DNA of 20,099 nucleotides from an uncultured Janibacter sp. (GTDB taxonomy: Bacteria > Actinomycetota > Actinomycetes > Actinomycetales > Dermatophilaceae), in assembly GCA_946222495.1 (NCBI GenBank), contig CAMICF010000025.1, forward strand, positions 1 through 20,099, given 5' to 3'. The notes under the pieces are model-generated. The model had not been told where the DNA came from and searched no databases. It was given only the letters and a program-made list of their open reading frames with translations. This document shows, piece after piece, positions 13,724 to 20,099 of this stretch. How positions within the stretch are numbered: position 1 is the stretch's first letter; each line of letters begins with the position of its first letter. The translations under genes and the position numbers were made by a program.

Positions 13724-15787
13724 ATGTCGACCAGCGGCGCCCGAGCGCTCACCCACCGTCCTGCCCCCGGCGTCCGGCCCGTCGCCGGCGGCGTCGAGGC
13801 GTCGGTCTACGCTCCGGACGCCACCGCCGTGTGGTGGTGCACCTTCGACGACGATGGCGGAGAGACCCGGCACGCGCTGCCCGTCGCTCCCGGCGATGCC
13901 GCGGGCTGGTGGGCGGGCTTCGTCCCCGAGGCCGGCCCGGGCACGCGCTACGGATTCCGCGCCGACGGCCCGTGGGACCCCGCGGCCGGGCACCGGCACA
14001 ACCCGGCGAAGCTCCTCCTCGACCCCTACGCGCGCTCGATCGAGGGCGCGCTCACGTACGCGCCCGAGGTCTACGGGCACGTCGTCGACGATGCCGGCGC
14101 CGCGGACCCGGCGACCCGGAGCGAGAGCGACTCCGCCCCCTTCGTCCCGCGGTGCGTGGTCGTGGACACGACCTTCGACTGGGGCGAGGACGCTCCCCCG
14201 TCGGTCCCGCGCGACGAGCGGGTCCTCTACGAGGTCCACGTCCGGGAGATGACGCGGCTGCTGCCCGGCGTCCCCGAGCACCTGCGCGGGACGTACGCCG
14301 GGATGGCGCACCCCGTGACGATCGAGCACCTGCAGCGGATCGGCGTGACGAGCGTCGAGCTGCTGCCGGTGCACGCCTTCGTCGACGAGCCGCACCTGCA
14401 GGCGAGCGGCCTGACGAACCACTGGGGCTACAACACCATCGGCTTCTTCGCCCCGCACGCGCCGTACGCCAGCGACCCCGACCCGCACGAGGTGCTCCGC
14501 GAGCTCAAGGACATGGTCAAGCTGCTCCACGCCGCGGGCATCGAGGTGCTGCTCGATGTCGTCTACAACCACACGGCCGAGCAGAGCACCGGCGGCGCGA
14601 CCCTCGGGTGGCGCGGGCTCGCGGCGGCGCACTATTACCGCCTCGACGACCACGGCGGTGACATCGACGTCACCGGCTGCGGCAACACCCTCGACCTCAC
14701 CGACCCGGCGACCCTGGCGATGGTCCTCGACTCCCTGCGCTACTGGGTGGAGGAATTCCACGTCGACGGCTTCCGGTACGACCTCGCGGTGGCGCTCGGA
14801 CGGGGCGAGGACCTCGACCACGACCCGGAGCACCCCTTCCTCGTGGCGCTGCGCGAGGACCCGGTGCTCTCGCGGGTCCTGCACATCGCCGAGCCCTGGG
14901 ACCTCGGCCCGGACGGCTGGCGGACCGGACGCTTCCCCGCGCCCTGGGCGGAGTGGAACGACCGGTTCCGGGACACCGCCCGGGACTTCTGGCTCGCCGA
15001 CGCCGGCGCGCTGTCCGCGGGCGAAGGGAGCGGCCCGGGCGTCCGGGAGCTCGCCACGCGGCTCGTCGGCAGCCGAGACCTCTTCGGCGAGCGCTCACCA
15101 CTGGCCTCGGTCGGGCTCGTCACCGCGCACGACGGTTTCACCCTCGCCGACCTCGTCGCCCACGACGAGAAGCACAACGAGGCCAACGGCGAGGGCAACC
15201 GCGACGGCAACGACCACAACCGCTCGTGGAACCACGGCGCCGAGGGGCCGACCGACGACGCGGTGATCTCGCTCGCGCGGCGGCGGTCCGTGCGCAACCT
15301 CCTCGGGACGCTGCTCCTCTCGGCCGGGGTGCCGATGCTCGCCTCCGGCGACGAACTCGGGCGTACCACCGGGGGCAACAACAACCCCTACTGCCAGGAC
15401 AACGAGATGACCTGGCTGGACTGGGACCTCGACGAGGACCGGACCAACCTCGTCGACACGGTCGCCGCCCTGACCGTGCTGCGGCGGGACGTCGCGGTGC
15501 TGCGCGACCATGACGCGTCGGTCATCGGGTGGTTCGACGAGACCGGCGCCGAGATGACGGACGAGCTGTGGGCGCAGGACACCCGACGGACCCTCCAGCT
15601 GCGGCTCGAGGGGGACCCGTCAGCGCTCCTCGTCGCCCACGGCGGCCTCGACGAGATCGAGGTGACGCTCGCGGGCGACGATGAGTGGACCCTGCGCTGG
15701 GACAGCGCGTGGGAACGCCCCGAGGACGAGGGCGCCGACGGCTCGACGCCCCTCACCCCGCTCAGCCTGCGCCTCTACACGAGCTGA
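13724..15787 (+). CDS. glgX: Glycogen debranching enzyme GlgX
   Basis: This 687-aa GH13 enzyme hydrolyses alpha-1,6 branch points, preferring short stubs left by glycogen phosphorylase. The N-terminal CBM48-like domain (about 14-150) has GFRADGPWDP and HNPAKLLLDPYAR. The TIM barrel follows, with LYEVHVREMT (168-177) and LLDVVYNHTAEQ (276-287). The catalytic residues are Asp353 in GFRYDLA (nucleophile), Glu390 in HIAEPWDLG (acid/base) and Asp470 in TAHDGFTL (transition-state aspartate). NNPYCQDNEMTWLDWDL is a GlgX hallmark. It is divergent from the YbjN operon and convergent with glgP. Three repeat copies follow the stop. It works with the neighbouring GlgP in glucan breakdown. Confidence 0.96.
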   Translation: MSTSGARALTHRPAPGVRPVAGGVEASVYAPDATAVWWCTFDDDGGETRHALPVAPGDAAGWWAGFVPEAGPGTRYGFRADGPWDPAAGHRHNPAKLLLDPYARSIEGALTYAPEVYGHVVDDAGAADPATRSESDSAPFVPRCVVVDTTFDWGEDAPPSVPRDERVLYEVHVREMTRLLPGVPEHLRGTYAGMAHPVTIEHLQRIGVTSVELLPVHAFVDEPHLQASGLTNHWGYNTIGFFAPHAPYASDPDPHEVLRELKDMVKLLHAAGIEVLLDVVYNHTAEQSTGGATLGWRGLAAAHYYRLDDHGGDIDVTGCGNTLDLTDPATLAMVLDSLRYWVEEFHVDGFRYDLAVALGRGEDLDHDPEHPFLVALREDPVLSRVLHIAEPWDLGPDGWRTGRFPAPWAEWNDRFRDTARDFWLADAGALSAGEGSGPGVRELATRLVGSRDLFGERSPLASVGLVTAHDGFTLADLVAHDEKHNEANGEGNRDGNDHNRSWNHGAEGPTDDAVISLARRRSVRNLLGTLLLSAGVPMLASGDELGRTTGGNNNPYCQDNEMTWLDWDLDEDRTNLVDTVAALTVLRRDVAVLRDHDASVIGWFDETGAEMTDELWAQDTRRTLQLRLEGDPSALLVAHGGLDEIEVTLAGDDEWTLRWDSAWERPEDEGADGSTPLTPLSLRLYTS

Positions 15788-15804
15788 CGCTCGCCTCCCC
15801 CCTT

Positions 15805-15885
15805 CGCATCTCCTTAAGGTCGTGCGCGCCCCAGGCCGCACTCCTTAAGGTCGTGCACCTCAAGCCGCATCTCCTTAAGGTCGTG
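15805..15885 (+). repeat. Second array of the CCTTAAGG repeat (three direct copies)
   Basis: Cores read CGCATCTCCTTAAGGTCGTG on the plus strand. They lie at 15805-15824 (exact), 15837-15855 (one T missing) and 15866-15885 (exact), with linkers of 12 and 10 bp, so the spacing is 32 then 29 bp. The linkers differ from each other and from those at 6954-7035; only the core is conserved. The array starts 17 nt after the glgX stop and has the same orientation relative to transcription as the first array relative to the CDF gene. Confidence 0.95.
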
Positions 15886-15920
15886 CGCCTTGTGGGTGGT
15901 ACGACCTTAAGGAGATGCGG
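15865..15920. terminator. Perfect 20-bp hairpin from opposed repeat copies, possible bidirectional terminator
   Basis: Bases 15865-15884 and 15901-15920 are perfectly complementary (20 bp, 16-nt loop). The arms are the third direct core and a fourth core in the opposite orientation. It lies between convergent genes, glgX and the remnant/glgP. There is no T-tract. A terminator role is inferred from position and stem strength only; the hairpin itself is directly visible. Confidence 0.6.
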
Positions 15921-15956
15921 TTGTAGGGGGACGGCAGGTGGCGCGGGTGGTGAAGG

Positions 15957-16133
15957 TCAGGCCGGGGCGGGCGCCGGCTCCCCGTGGGTCGCCGGGGCGT
16001 CCGTCGCCTCGTCGTCCTCCGAGGTCCAGGCGCCGCCGGAGACCGGGGAGTCGTAGACCTCGCGGTCGAGGATCCCCTCGCGACGGGCGACGATCGTCGG
16101 CACGAGAGCCTGGCCGGCCACGTTGGTCGCGGT
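15957..16133 (-). pseudogene. 3' remnant of a DctA-type dicarboxylate:cation symporter gene
   Basis: Reading the minus strand to the TGA at 15957-15959 gives about 58 residues. They begin TATNVAGQALVPTIVARREG, continue ILDREVYDSPVSG, and end in an acidic Ala/Pro tail (GEPAPAPA). The first part matches the last conserved segment of the DAACS (DctA/GltP) family, where RTATNVxGQ precedes the C-terminal tail. Upstream of 16134 the same frame reads PSGPCQAPS, without family resemblance, then reaches a stop near 16230 and has no ATG or GTG. About 400 N-terminal residues are therefore missing, consistent with a deletion. It is recognised from memory of the family, not by search. Confidence 0.65.
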
Positions 16134-16312
16134 GGAGGGCGCCTGGCAGGGGCCCGAAGGGGGTACGTCAGCGCTCGCGTCGACAGCGGCTCGTCGAGTG
16201 GCGCAGCAGGTCCACGTCGAGCCGCCGGGTCAGACCCCACCGGTTCCATCTCACGGGAGGCCGAACCCCCTTCGCCCCGTGTCTATTCCGCCACCTCCCG
16301 GAGCGGGGTGCC

Positions 16313-18895
16313 TCAGGCGTTCGCGACGAGGCCCAGGCTCGAGGGATAGGCCATGAGCTCGTGCCGCGGGAGCACCCGGACCGTCCAGCCGAACTGGCCG
16401 GTCCGCTCGATGGGCACCTGCCCGGCGAACTTCGCCTTGCCGTCCTCGTAGGACTCGACGAAGGTCAGCGAGGTCGCGTCCCACTCGGCGAGGTCGTCGG
16501 TGCCGAGGGCGACGCGCCCGGCGACGACCTGGACGTCGACCTCGTGCGGGGCGAGCCCGTCGAGCGCGACGTAGGCGTCCACGCTCAGCGACTCCCCCAC
16601 GAGCGGCGAGTCGGAGACACCCGAGCCCTCGACGTGGTCGACGTGCACGGAGGGCCACCCGGCCCGCGCCCGCGCCTTGTAGTCCGCGAGCGCCCGGGCA
16701 CCCGCGTGGTCGTCGGCGTTGACCCGCGCGTTGTGGGCGGCGGCCGGGGCGTAGAGCTGCATCGTGTAGTCCCGGACCATGCGGGTGGCGAGCACCTTGG
16801 GGCCAAGCGTCGTCAGCGTGTGCCGGAGCATCGAGAGCCACCGCTGCGGCAGGCCGGCCTCGTCGACCTCGTAGAAGCGCGGCGCGACCTCCTGCTCGAT
16901 GAGGTCGTAGAGCGCCGCGGCCTCGATGTCGTCGCGTCGGTTCTCGTCCTCGACCCCGTCGGCGGTCGGGATGGCCCAGCCGTTCTCCCCGTCGAACCAC
17001 TCGTCCCACCAGCCGTCGAGGATGGAGAGGTTGAGCCCGCCGTTGAGCGCGGCCTTCATGCCGGACGTCCCGCACGCCTCGAACGGGCGAAGGGGGTTGT
17101 TCAGCCAGACGTCGCAACCCGGGTAGAGGGTGCGCGCCATGGCGATGTCGTAGTTCGGCAGGAAGACGATGCGGTGGCGCACGTCGTGCTGGTCGGCGAA
17201 GCGCACCATCTGCTGGATGAGCTGCTTGCCGGTCTCGTCCGCCGGGTGCGACTTGCCGGCGATGACGAGCTGGACCGGCCGCTCGGGGTGGAGCAGCAGA
17301 GCCTTGAGCCGGTCCGGGTCGCGGAGCATCAGGGTCAGCCGCTTGTACGTCGGCACGCGCCGGGCGAAGCCGATCGTCAGCACGCCGGGGTCGAGCACCG
17401 CGTCGGTCCAGCCGAGCTCGGCATCGGTGGCCCCGCGCTTGGCCCAGCTGGACCGCAGGCGCGCGCGGGCGTCCTCGACGAGGGCCGCCCGCATCGTGGC
17501 CTTGGCCGACCAGATCGCCTCGCCGGGCACGTCCGGGATGCGCTCCCACCGGTCGGTGGCCTCGACGTCCCGGCCGCCGAGGTGCTGGGCGGCGATGTCG
17601 TAGACGGCGTCGTCGACCCAGGTCGGGGCGTGGACGCCGTTGGTGATCGAGGCGATCGGGATCTCCTGGTCGTCGAAGCCCGGCCACAGCCCGTCGAACA
17701 TCTCGCGGGAGACGACGCCGTGCAGCTGGGAGACGCCGTTGGCCCGCTCGGCCAGCCGGAGCCCCATGACGGCCATGTTGAAGATGCCCTCCGAGCCGCC
17801 CTCGTAGGTCTCGGCGCCCAGCGCCCGCAGCCGGTCGAGCGGCACGCCCGGCAGCTCCTGGGAGCCACCGAAGTAGCGCTCGAGCAGCGTGACGTCGAAG
17901 CGGTCGATGCCCGCGGGAACGGGGGTGTGCGTCGTGAAGACGGTGCCGGCGCGGGCGGCCTCCATCGCCTCCTCGAAGGTCATGCCGGAGGACTGGGTGA
18001 ACTCGCTGATCCGCTCGATGCCGAGGAAGCCGGCATGGCCCTCGTTGGTGTGGAAGACCTCCGGCTCCGGCGCACCGGTGAGGCGCGACCACAGGCGAAG
18101 GGCGCGCACGCCGCCGATGCCGAGGAGCAACTCCTGCTGGAGGCGCTGCTCACCGCCACCGCCGTAGAGGCGCTCGGTGACGACGCGCATCGCGTCGTCG
18201 TTGCCGGGCACGTCGGAGTCGAGCAGGAGGAGCGGGACACGACCGACCTGGGCGCGCCAGACGTGCGCCCGCAGCTGCCCACCGCCGGGCATGGCCACGG
18301 TGATGACGCACGGGGTGCCGTCCTCCTCGCGCAGCAGGTGCAGCGGCAGGCCCTGCGGGTCGGCCACCGGGTAAGTCTCCTGCTGCCAGCCGTCGTGGTT
18401 GAGGCTCTGCTTGAAGTAGCCGGTCTTGTAGAACAGGCCGACGCCGACGATCGGCACGCCGAGGTCCGAGGCGGCCTTGAGGTGGTCACCGGCGAGGATC
18501 CCCAGCCCGCCGGAGTACTGCGGGAGCACCTCGGTGATCCCGTACTCGGGGCTGAAGTAGGCGATCGAGGAAGGGAGGCTCCCCCCTTCGGCCGGGGTCG
18601 CCTCCTGGTACCAGCGCGTCGCCGAGAGGTAGGTGTCGAGGTCGGCCTTGGCCGCGTCCACGCGTGCGCAGAAGTCGGCGTCGCGGGCAAGCTCCTCGAG
18701 CCGGGCGCCGGCGAGCTCGGAGAGCAGGCGCACCGGGTCGTGGTTGACCTCGGCCCACAGCTGCTCGTCGATCCCGGCGAAGAGCGCACGGGTCGGCGTG
18801 TGCCAGCTCCACCGAAGGTTCATCGCCAGGTCGCCGAGGGCGCCGATCGGCTCGGGCAGGGCGGTACGGACGCTGAAACGTCGAATGGCCTTCAT
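16313..18895 (-). CDS. glgP: Alpha-glucan phosphorylase GlgP (actinobacterial type)
   Basis: This 860-aa PLP enzyme releases glucose 1-phosphate from alpha-1,4-glucan ends. The N-terminal region (about 1-100, DUF3417-like; LRWSWHTPTRALF) precedes the catalytic part: IAYFSPEYGI (111-120), LPQYSGGLGILAGDHLK (124-140), HTNEGHAGF (282-290), FTTHTPVPAG (320-329), GFARRVPTYKR (509-519) and the PLP lysine Lys614 in ACGTSGMKAALNGG. This is the alpha-glucan phosphorylase subfamily rather than the E. coli GlgP/MalP type. The frame is open upstream across glgE antisense, but MKAIRRFSV at 18895 is the family start. It is divergent from glgE, a layout also seen in mycobacteria. The -10 candidate CAAGAT (6 nt before the ATG) is weak. 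Confidence 0.95.
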   Translation of the reverse strand: MKAIRRFSVRTALPEPIGALGDLAMNLRWSWHTPTRALFAGIDEQLWAEVNHDPVRLLSELAGARLEELARDADFCARVDAAKADLDTYLSATRWYQEATPAEGGSLPSSIAYFSPEYGITEVLPQYSGGLGILAGDHLKAASDLGVPIVGVGLFYKTGYFKQSLNHDGWQQETYPVADPQGLPLHLLREEDGTPCVITVAMPGGGQLRAHVWRAQVGRVPLLLLDSDVPGNDDAMRVVTERLYGGGGEQRLQQELLLGIGGVRALRLWSRLTGAPEPEVFHTNEGHAGFLGIERISEFTQSSGMTFEEAMEAARAGTVFTTHTPVPAGIDRFDVTLLERYFGGSQELPGVPLDRLRALGAETYEGGSEGIFNMAVMGLRLAERANGVSQLHGVVSREMFDGLWPGFDDQEIPIASITNGVHAPTWVDDAVYDIAAQHLGGRDVEATDRWERIPDVPGEAIWSAKATMRAALVEDARARLRSSWAKRGATDAELGWTDAVLDPGVLTIGFARRVPTYKRLTLMLRDPDRLKALLLHPERPVQLVIAGKSHPADETGKQLIQQMVRFADQHDVRHRIVFLPNYDIAMARTLYPGCDVWLNNPLRPFEACGTSGMKAALNGGLNLSILDGWWDEWFDGENGWAIPTADGVEDENRRDDIEAAALYDLIEQEVAPRFYEVDEAGLPQRWLSMLRHTLTTLGPKVLATRMVRDYTMQLYAPAAAHNARVNADDHAGARALADYKARARAGWPSVHVDHVEGSGVSDSPLVGESLSVDAYVALDGLAPHEVDVQVVAGRVALGTDDLAEWDATSLTFVESYEDGKAKFAGQVPIERTGQFGWTVRVLPRHELMAYPSSLGLVANA

Positions 18896-18954
18896 ACCCT
18901 CATCTTGGGGGGTCGACGGAGGGCGCGCCAAGTCCCCCCGCCCCGGCGCGCGGG

Positions 18955-18960
18955 TAACGT
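18955..18960 (+). promoter_or_regulatory. Candidate -10 box for leaderless glgE transcript
   Basis: TAACGT is followed by 7 nt (TCGGGGG) and the GTG at 18968. The G-run directly before the start is too close to act as a Shine-Dalgarno sequence. Confidence 0.5.
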
Positions 18961-18967
18961 TCGGGGG

Positions 18968-20099
18968 GTGAGCCACGACGTCATCGGCGACCAGCCCCCT
19001 TCGACCGCCACCCCCGTGTCCGCTCCGCCGCAGCACCCCCTGGGGCGCATCCCCGTGCTCGACGTGCGGCCCTGCGTCGACCACGGTTCCCGCCCGGCGA
19101 AGTCCGTCGTCGGCGAACCCTTCACCGTCACCGCCACGGTCTTCCGCGAGGGCCACGACGCCGTCGCCGCCACCGTCGTCCTCACCGACCCCGACGGCGT
19201 CGACCACCACGTGCCGATGACCTGCACCAACCCCGGTCTCAGCCGGTGGGAGGCCGAGGTCGTCGCCGACCGCGAAGGGCGGTGGACCTACCGCGTCGAG
19301 GGCTGGTCCGACCCCTGGGCGACATGGACCCACGACGCCTCGATCAAGATCCCCGCCGACATCGACGCCGAGCTGATGCGCGCCGAGGGCGCCCTCGTCC
19401 TCATCCGTGCGGCCGAGGAGCAGGACCGGGACGAAGGCGGGCGCTCGGCCCTCCTCTCCGCCGCCGAGGTCCTCACCGACCCCGGGCACCAGCCCACGGC
19501 GGCCCTCCACCTCGCCACGACCGGACCGGCCGCGGCCGAGCTGACCGACCGGCCCCTGCGGGAGATGGTCTCCCCGAGCGCGGACCTGCCGCTGCTCGTC
19601 GAGCGCGAGCTCGCCCTCTTCGGCTCCTGGTACGAGATCTTCCCGCGCAGCGAGGGCGCCCGGTTCGACGAGACGACCGGACGGTGGGTCACGGGCACGC
19701 TGCGCACGGCCGCGCGACGACTGCCGGCCATCGCCGCGATGGGCTTCGACGTCGTCTACCTCACCCCGATCCACCCCATCGGCACGACGGCGCGCAAGGG
19801 GCCGAACAACACCCTCGACGCCGGCCCGGAGGACCCCGGGTCGCCCTACGCCATCGGTTCCCCCGAGGGTGGCCACGACGCGATCCACCCCGACCTGGGG
19901 ACCTTCGACGACTTCGACGAGCTCGTCACCACCGCGACGCGGCTCGGCCTCGAGGTCGCCCTCGACCTGGCCCTCCAGTGCTCCCCCGACCACCCGTGGG
20001 TCCGGGAGCACCCCGAGTGGTTCACGACCCGCGCCGACGGCACGATCGCCTACGCCGAGAACCCGCCGAAGAAGAACCAGGACATCTACCCGGTGAACT
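18968..20099 (+). CDS. glgE: GlgE, alpha-1,4-glucan:maltose-1-phosphate maltosyltransferase (partial, 5' part)
   Basis: This GH13_3 enzyme transfers maltosyl units from maltose 1-phosphate to alpha-1,4-glucan. The visible 377 codons start at a GTG (SHDVIGDQPP) and run off the right edge. An N-terminal beta-sandwich domain shows GRIPVLDVRPCVDHGSRPAK and TATVFREGHDAVAATVVL. The barrel begins with GSWYEIFPRSEGA, then AAMGFDVVYLTPIHPIG and GLEVALDLALQCSPDHPWV. The last residues, ENPPKKNQDIYPVN, are the GlgE-specific motif. The nucleophile Asp and the acid Glu lie beyond the window. With GlgP and GlgX it implies the trehalose-to-glucan GlgE pathway. treS, pep2 and glgB may follow downstream. Confidence 0.95.
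   Translation, partial: MSHDVIGDQPPSTATPVSAPPQHPLGRIPVLDVRPCVDHGSRPAKSVVGEPFTVTATVFREGHDAVAATVVLTDPDGVDHHVPMTCTNPGLSRWEAEVVADREGRWTYRVEGWSDPWATWTHDASIKIPADIDAELMRAEGALVLIRAAEEQDRDEGGRSALLSAAEVLTDPGHQPTAALHLATTGPAAAELTDRPLREMVSPSADLPLLVERELALFGSWYEIFPRSEGARFDETTGRWVTGTLRTAARRLPAIAAMGFDVVYLTPIHPIGTTARKGPNNTLDAGPEDPGSPYAIGSPEGGHDAIHPDLGTFDDFDELVTTATRLGLEVALDLALQCSPDHPWVREHPEWFTTRADGTIAYAENPPKKNQDIYPVN

Larger units (their letters stand above)
15788..16312. other. 525-bp gap between glgX and glgP: repeats, hairpin and a gene remnant
   Basis: This is the only stretch over 300 bp without an intact gene. It holds three direct repeat cores (15805-15885), an inverted fourth core forming a hairpin (15865-15920), and the 3' end of a dicarboxylate-transporter-like gene (15957-16133). 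The rest, 16137-16312, has open frames on both strands, but none resembles a protein I know. A weak CCGC/GCGG stem at 16288-16306, just after the glgP stop, may help end the glgP transcript. Confidence 0.8.

Noticed and set aside
12401..14884. N-terminal extension of the enoyl-CoA hydratase frame to 827 aa
   Set aside because: Only the last 259 residues resemble a crotonase; the rest is antisense to glgX and out of frame with the YbjN gene.
16288..16306. Intrinsic terminator of glgP
   Set aside because: The CCGC/GCGG stem is only 4 bp with an 11-nt loop and no T-tract; too weak to annotate separately.
16137..16312. N-terminal part of the dctA-like gene
   Set aside because: No frame reads as a membrane segment or as DctA sequence, and the frame of the remnant meets a stop near 16230.
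16313..20011. 1232-aa version of the GlgP frame
   Set aside because: The extra 372 residues are antisense to glgE; the canonical GlgP N-terminus begins at 18895.

Overview
The window is high-GC (about 70% by eye), densely coded DNA with many 4-bp ATGA and TGATG gene overlaps. The gene set points to a Gram-positive actinobacterium: GlgE/GlgP/GlgX glucan metabolism, a stand-alone short MetE-like protein beside mnmA, an etfBA pair, a YbjN-domain protein and TANNNT-type leaderless starts. The Intrasporangiaceae (Janibacter/Knoellia type) would fit, but that placement is inference. I see no rRNA, tRNA, insertion sequence, prophage or CRISPR array.

Layout. (1) 49-3317, minus strand: cysteine desulfurase, mnmA and a MetE-like protein form a sulfur-relay/tRNA-thiolation operon, with an Lrp/AsnC regulator upstream (3366-3818). 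(2) 3883-4927, plus strand: azlC-azlD amino-acid exporter, divergent from the Lrp gene as in azlB-azlCD. (3) 5021-6490, plus strand: a 14-TM-type drug-exporter MFS protein. (4) 6516-8352, minus strand: an ArsR-family metal sensor coupled to a CDF metal exporter, then a cytidine-deaminase-like gene, with a 31-bp tandem array between the last two. (5) 8442-10253, minus strand: etfB-etfA, closed by a perfect 20-bp hairpin. (6) 10431-13689, minus strand: a tightly overlapped five-gene operon (YbjN, enoyl-CoA hydratase, SAM methyltransferase, hexapeptide acyltransferase, YqfO-like). (7) 13724-20099: the glucan region. glgX (+) faces glgP (-) across a 525-bp gap, and glgP is divergent from glgE (+), which runs off the right edge.

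How the genes work together. The cysteine desulfurase should feed persulfide sulfur to MnmA for 2-thiouridine in tRNA. The ArsR protein should repress itself and the CDF exporter until metal binds. EtfAB collects electrons from acyl-CoA dehydrogenases. GlgX debranches, GlgP phosphorolyses, and GlgE extends alpha-glucan from maltose 1-phosphate.

Most unusual signals. A 20-bp repeat, CACGACCTTAAGGAGATGCG or its complement, occurs seven times at two loci. Copies are spaced 29-32 bp apart (about three helical turns) and always lie just 3' of a stop codon in the same sense orientation. Two opposed copies make a perfect 20-bp hairpin next to what looks like the surviving C-terminus of a deleted dicarboxylate transporter gene. 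The heptamer CGAAGGG is about six-fold over-represented on both strands. At least seven transcription units appear to begin with a -10 box placed exactly for leaderless mRNA.
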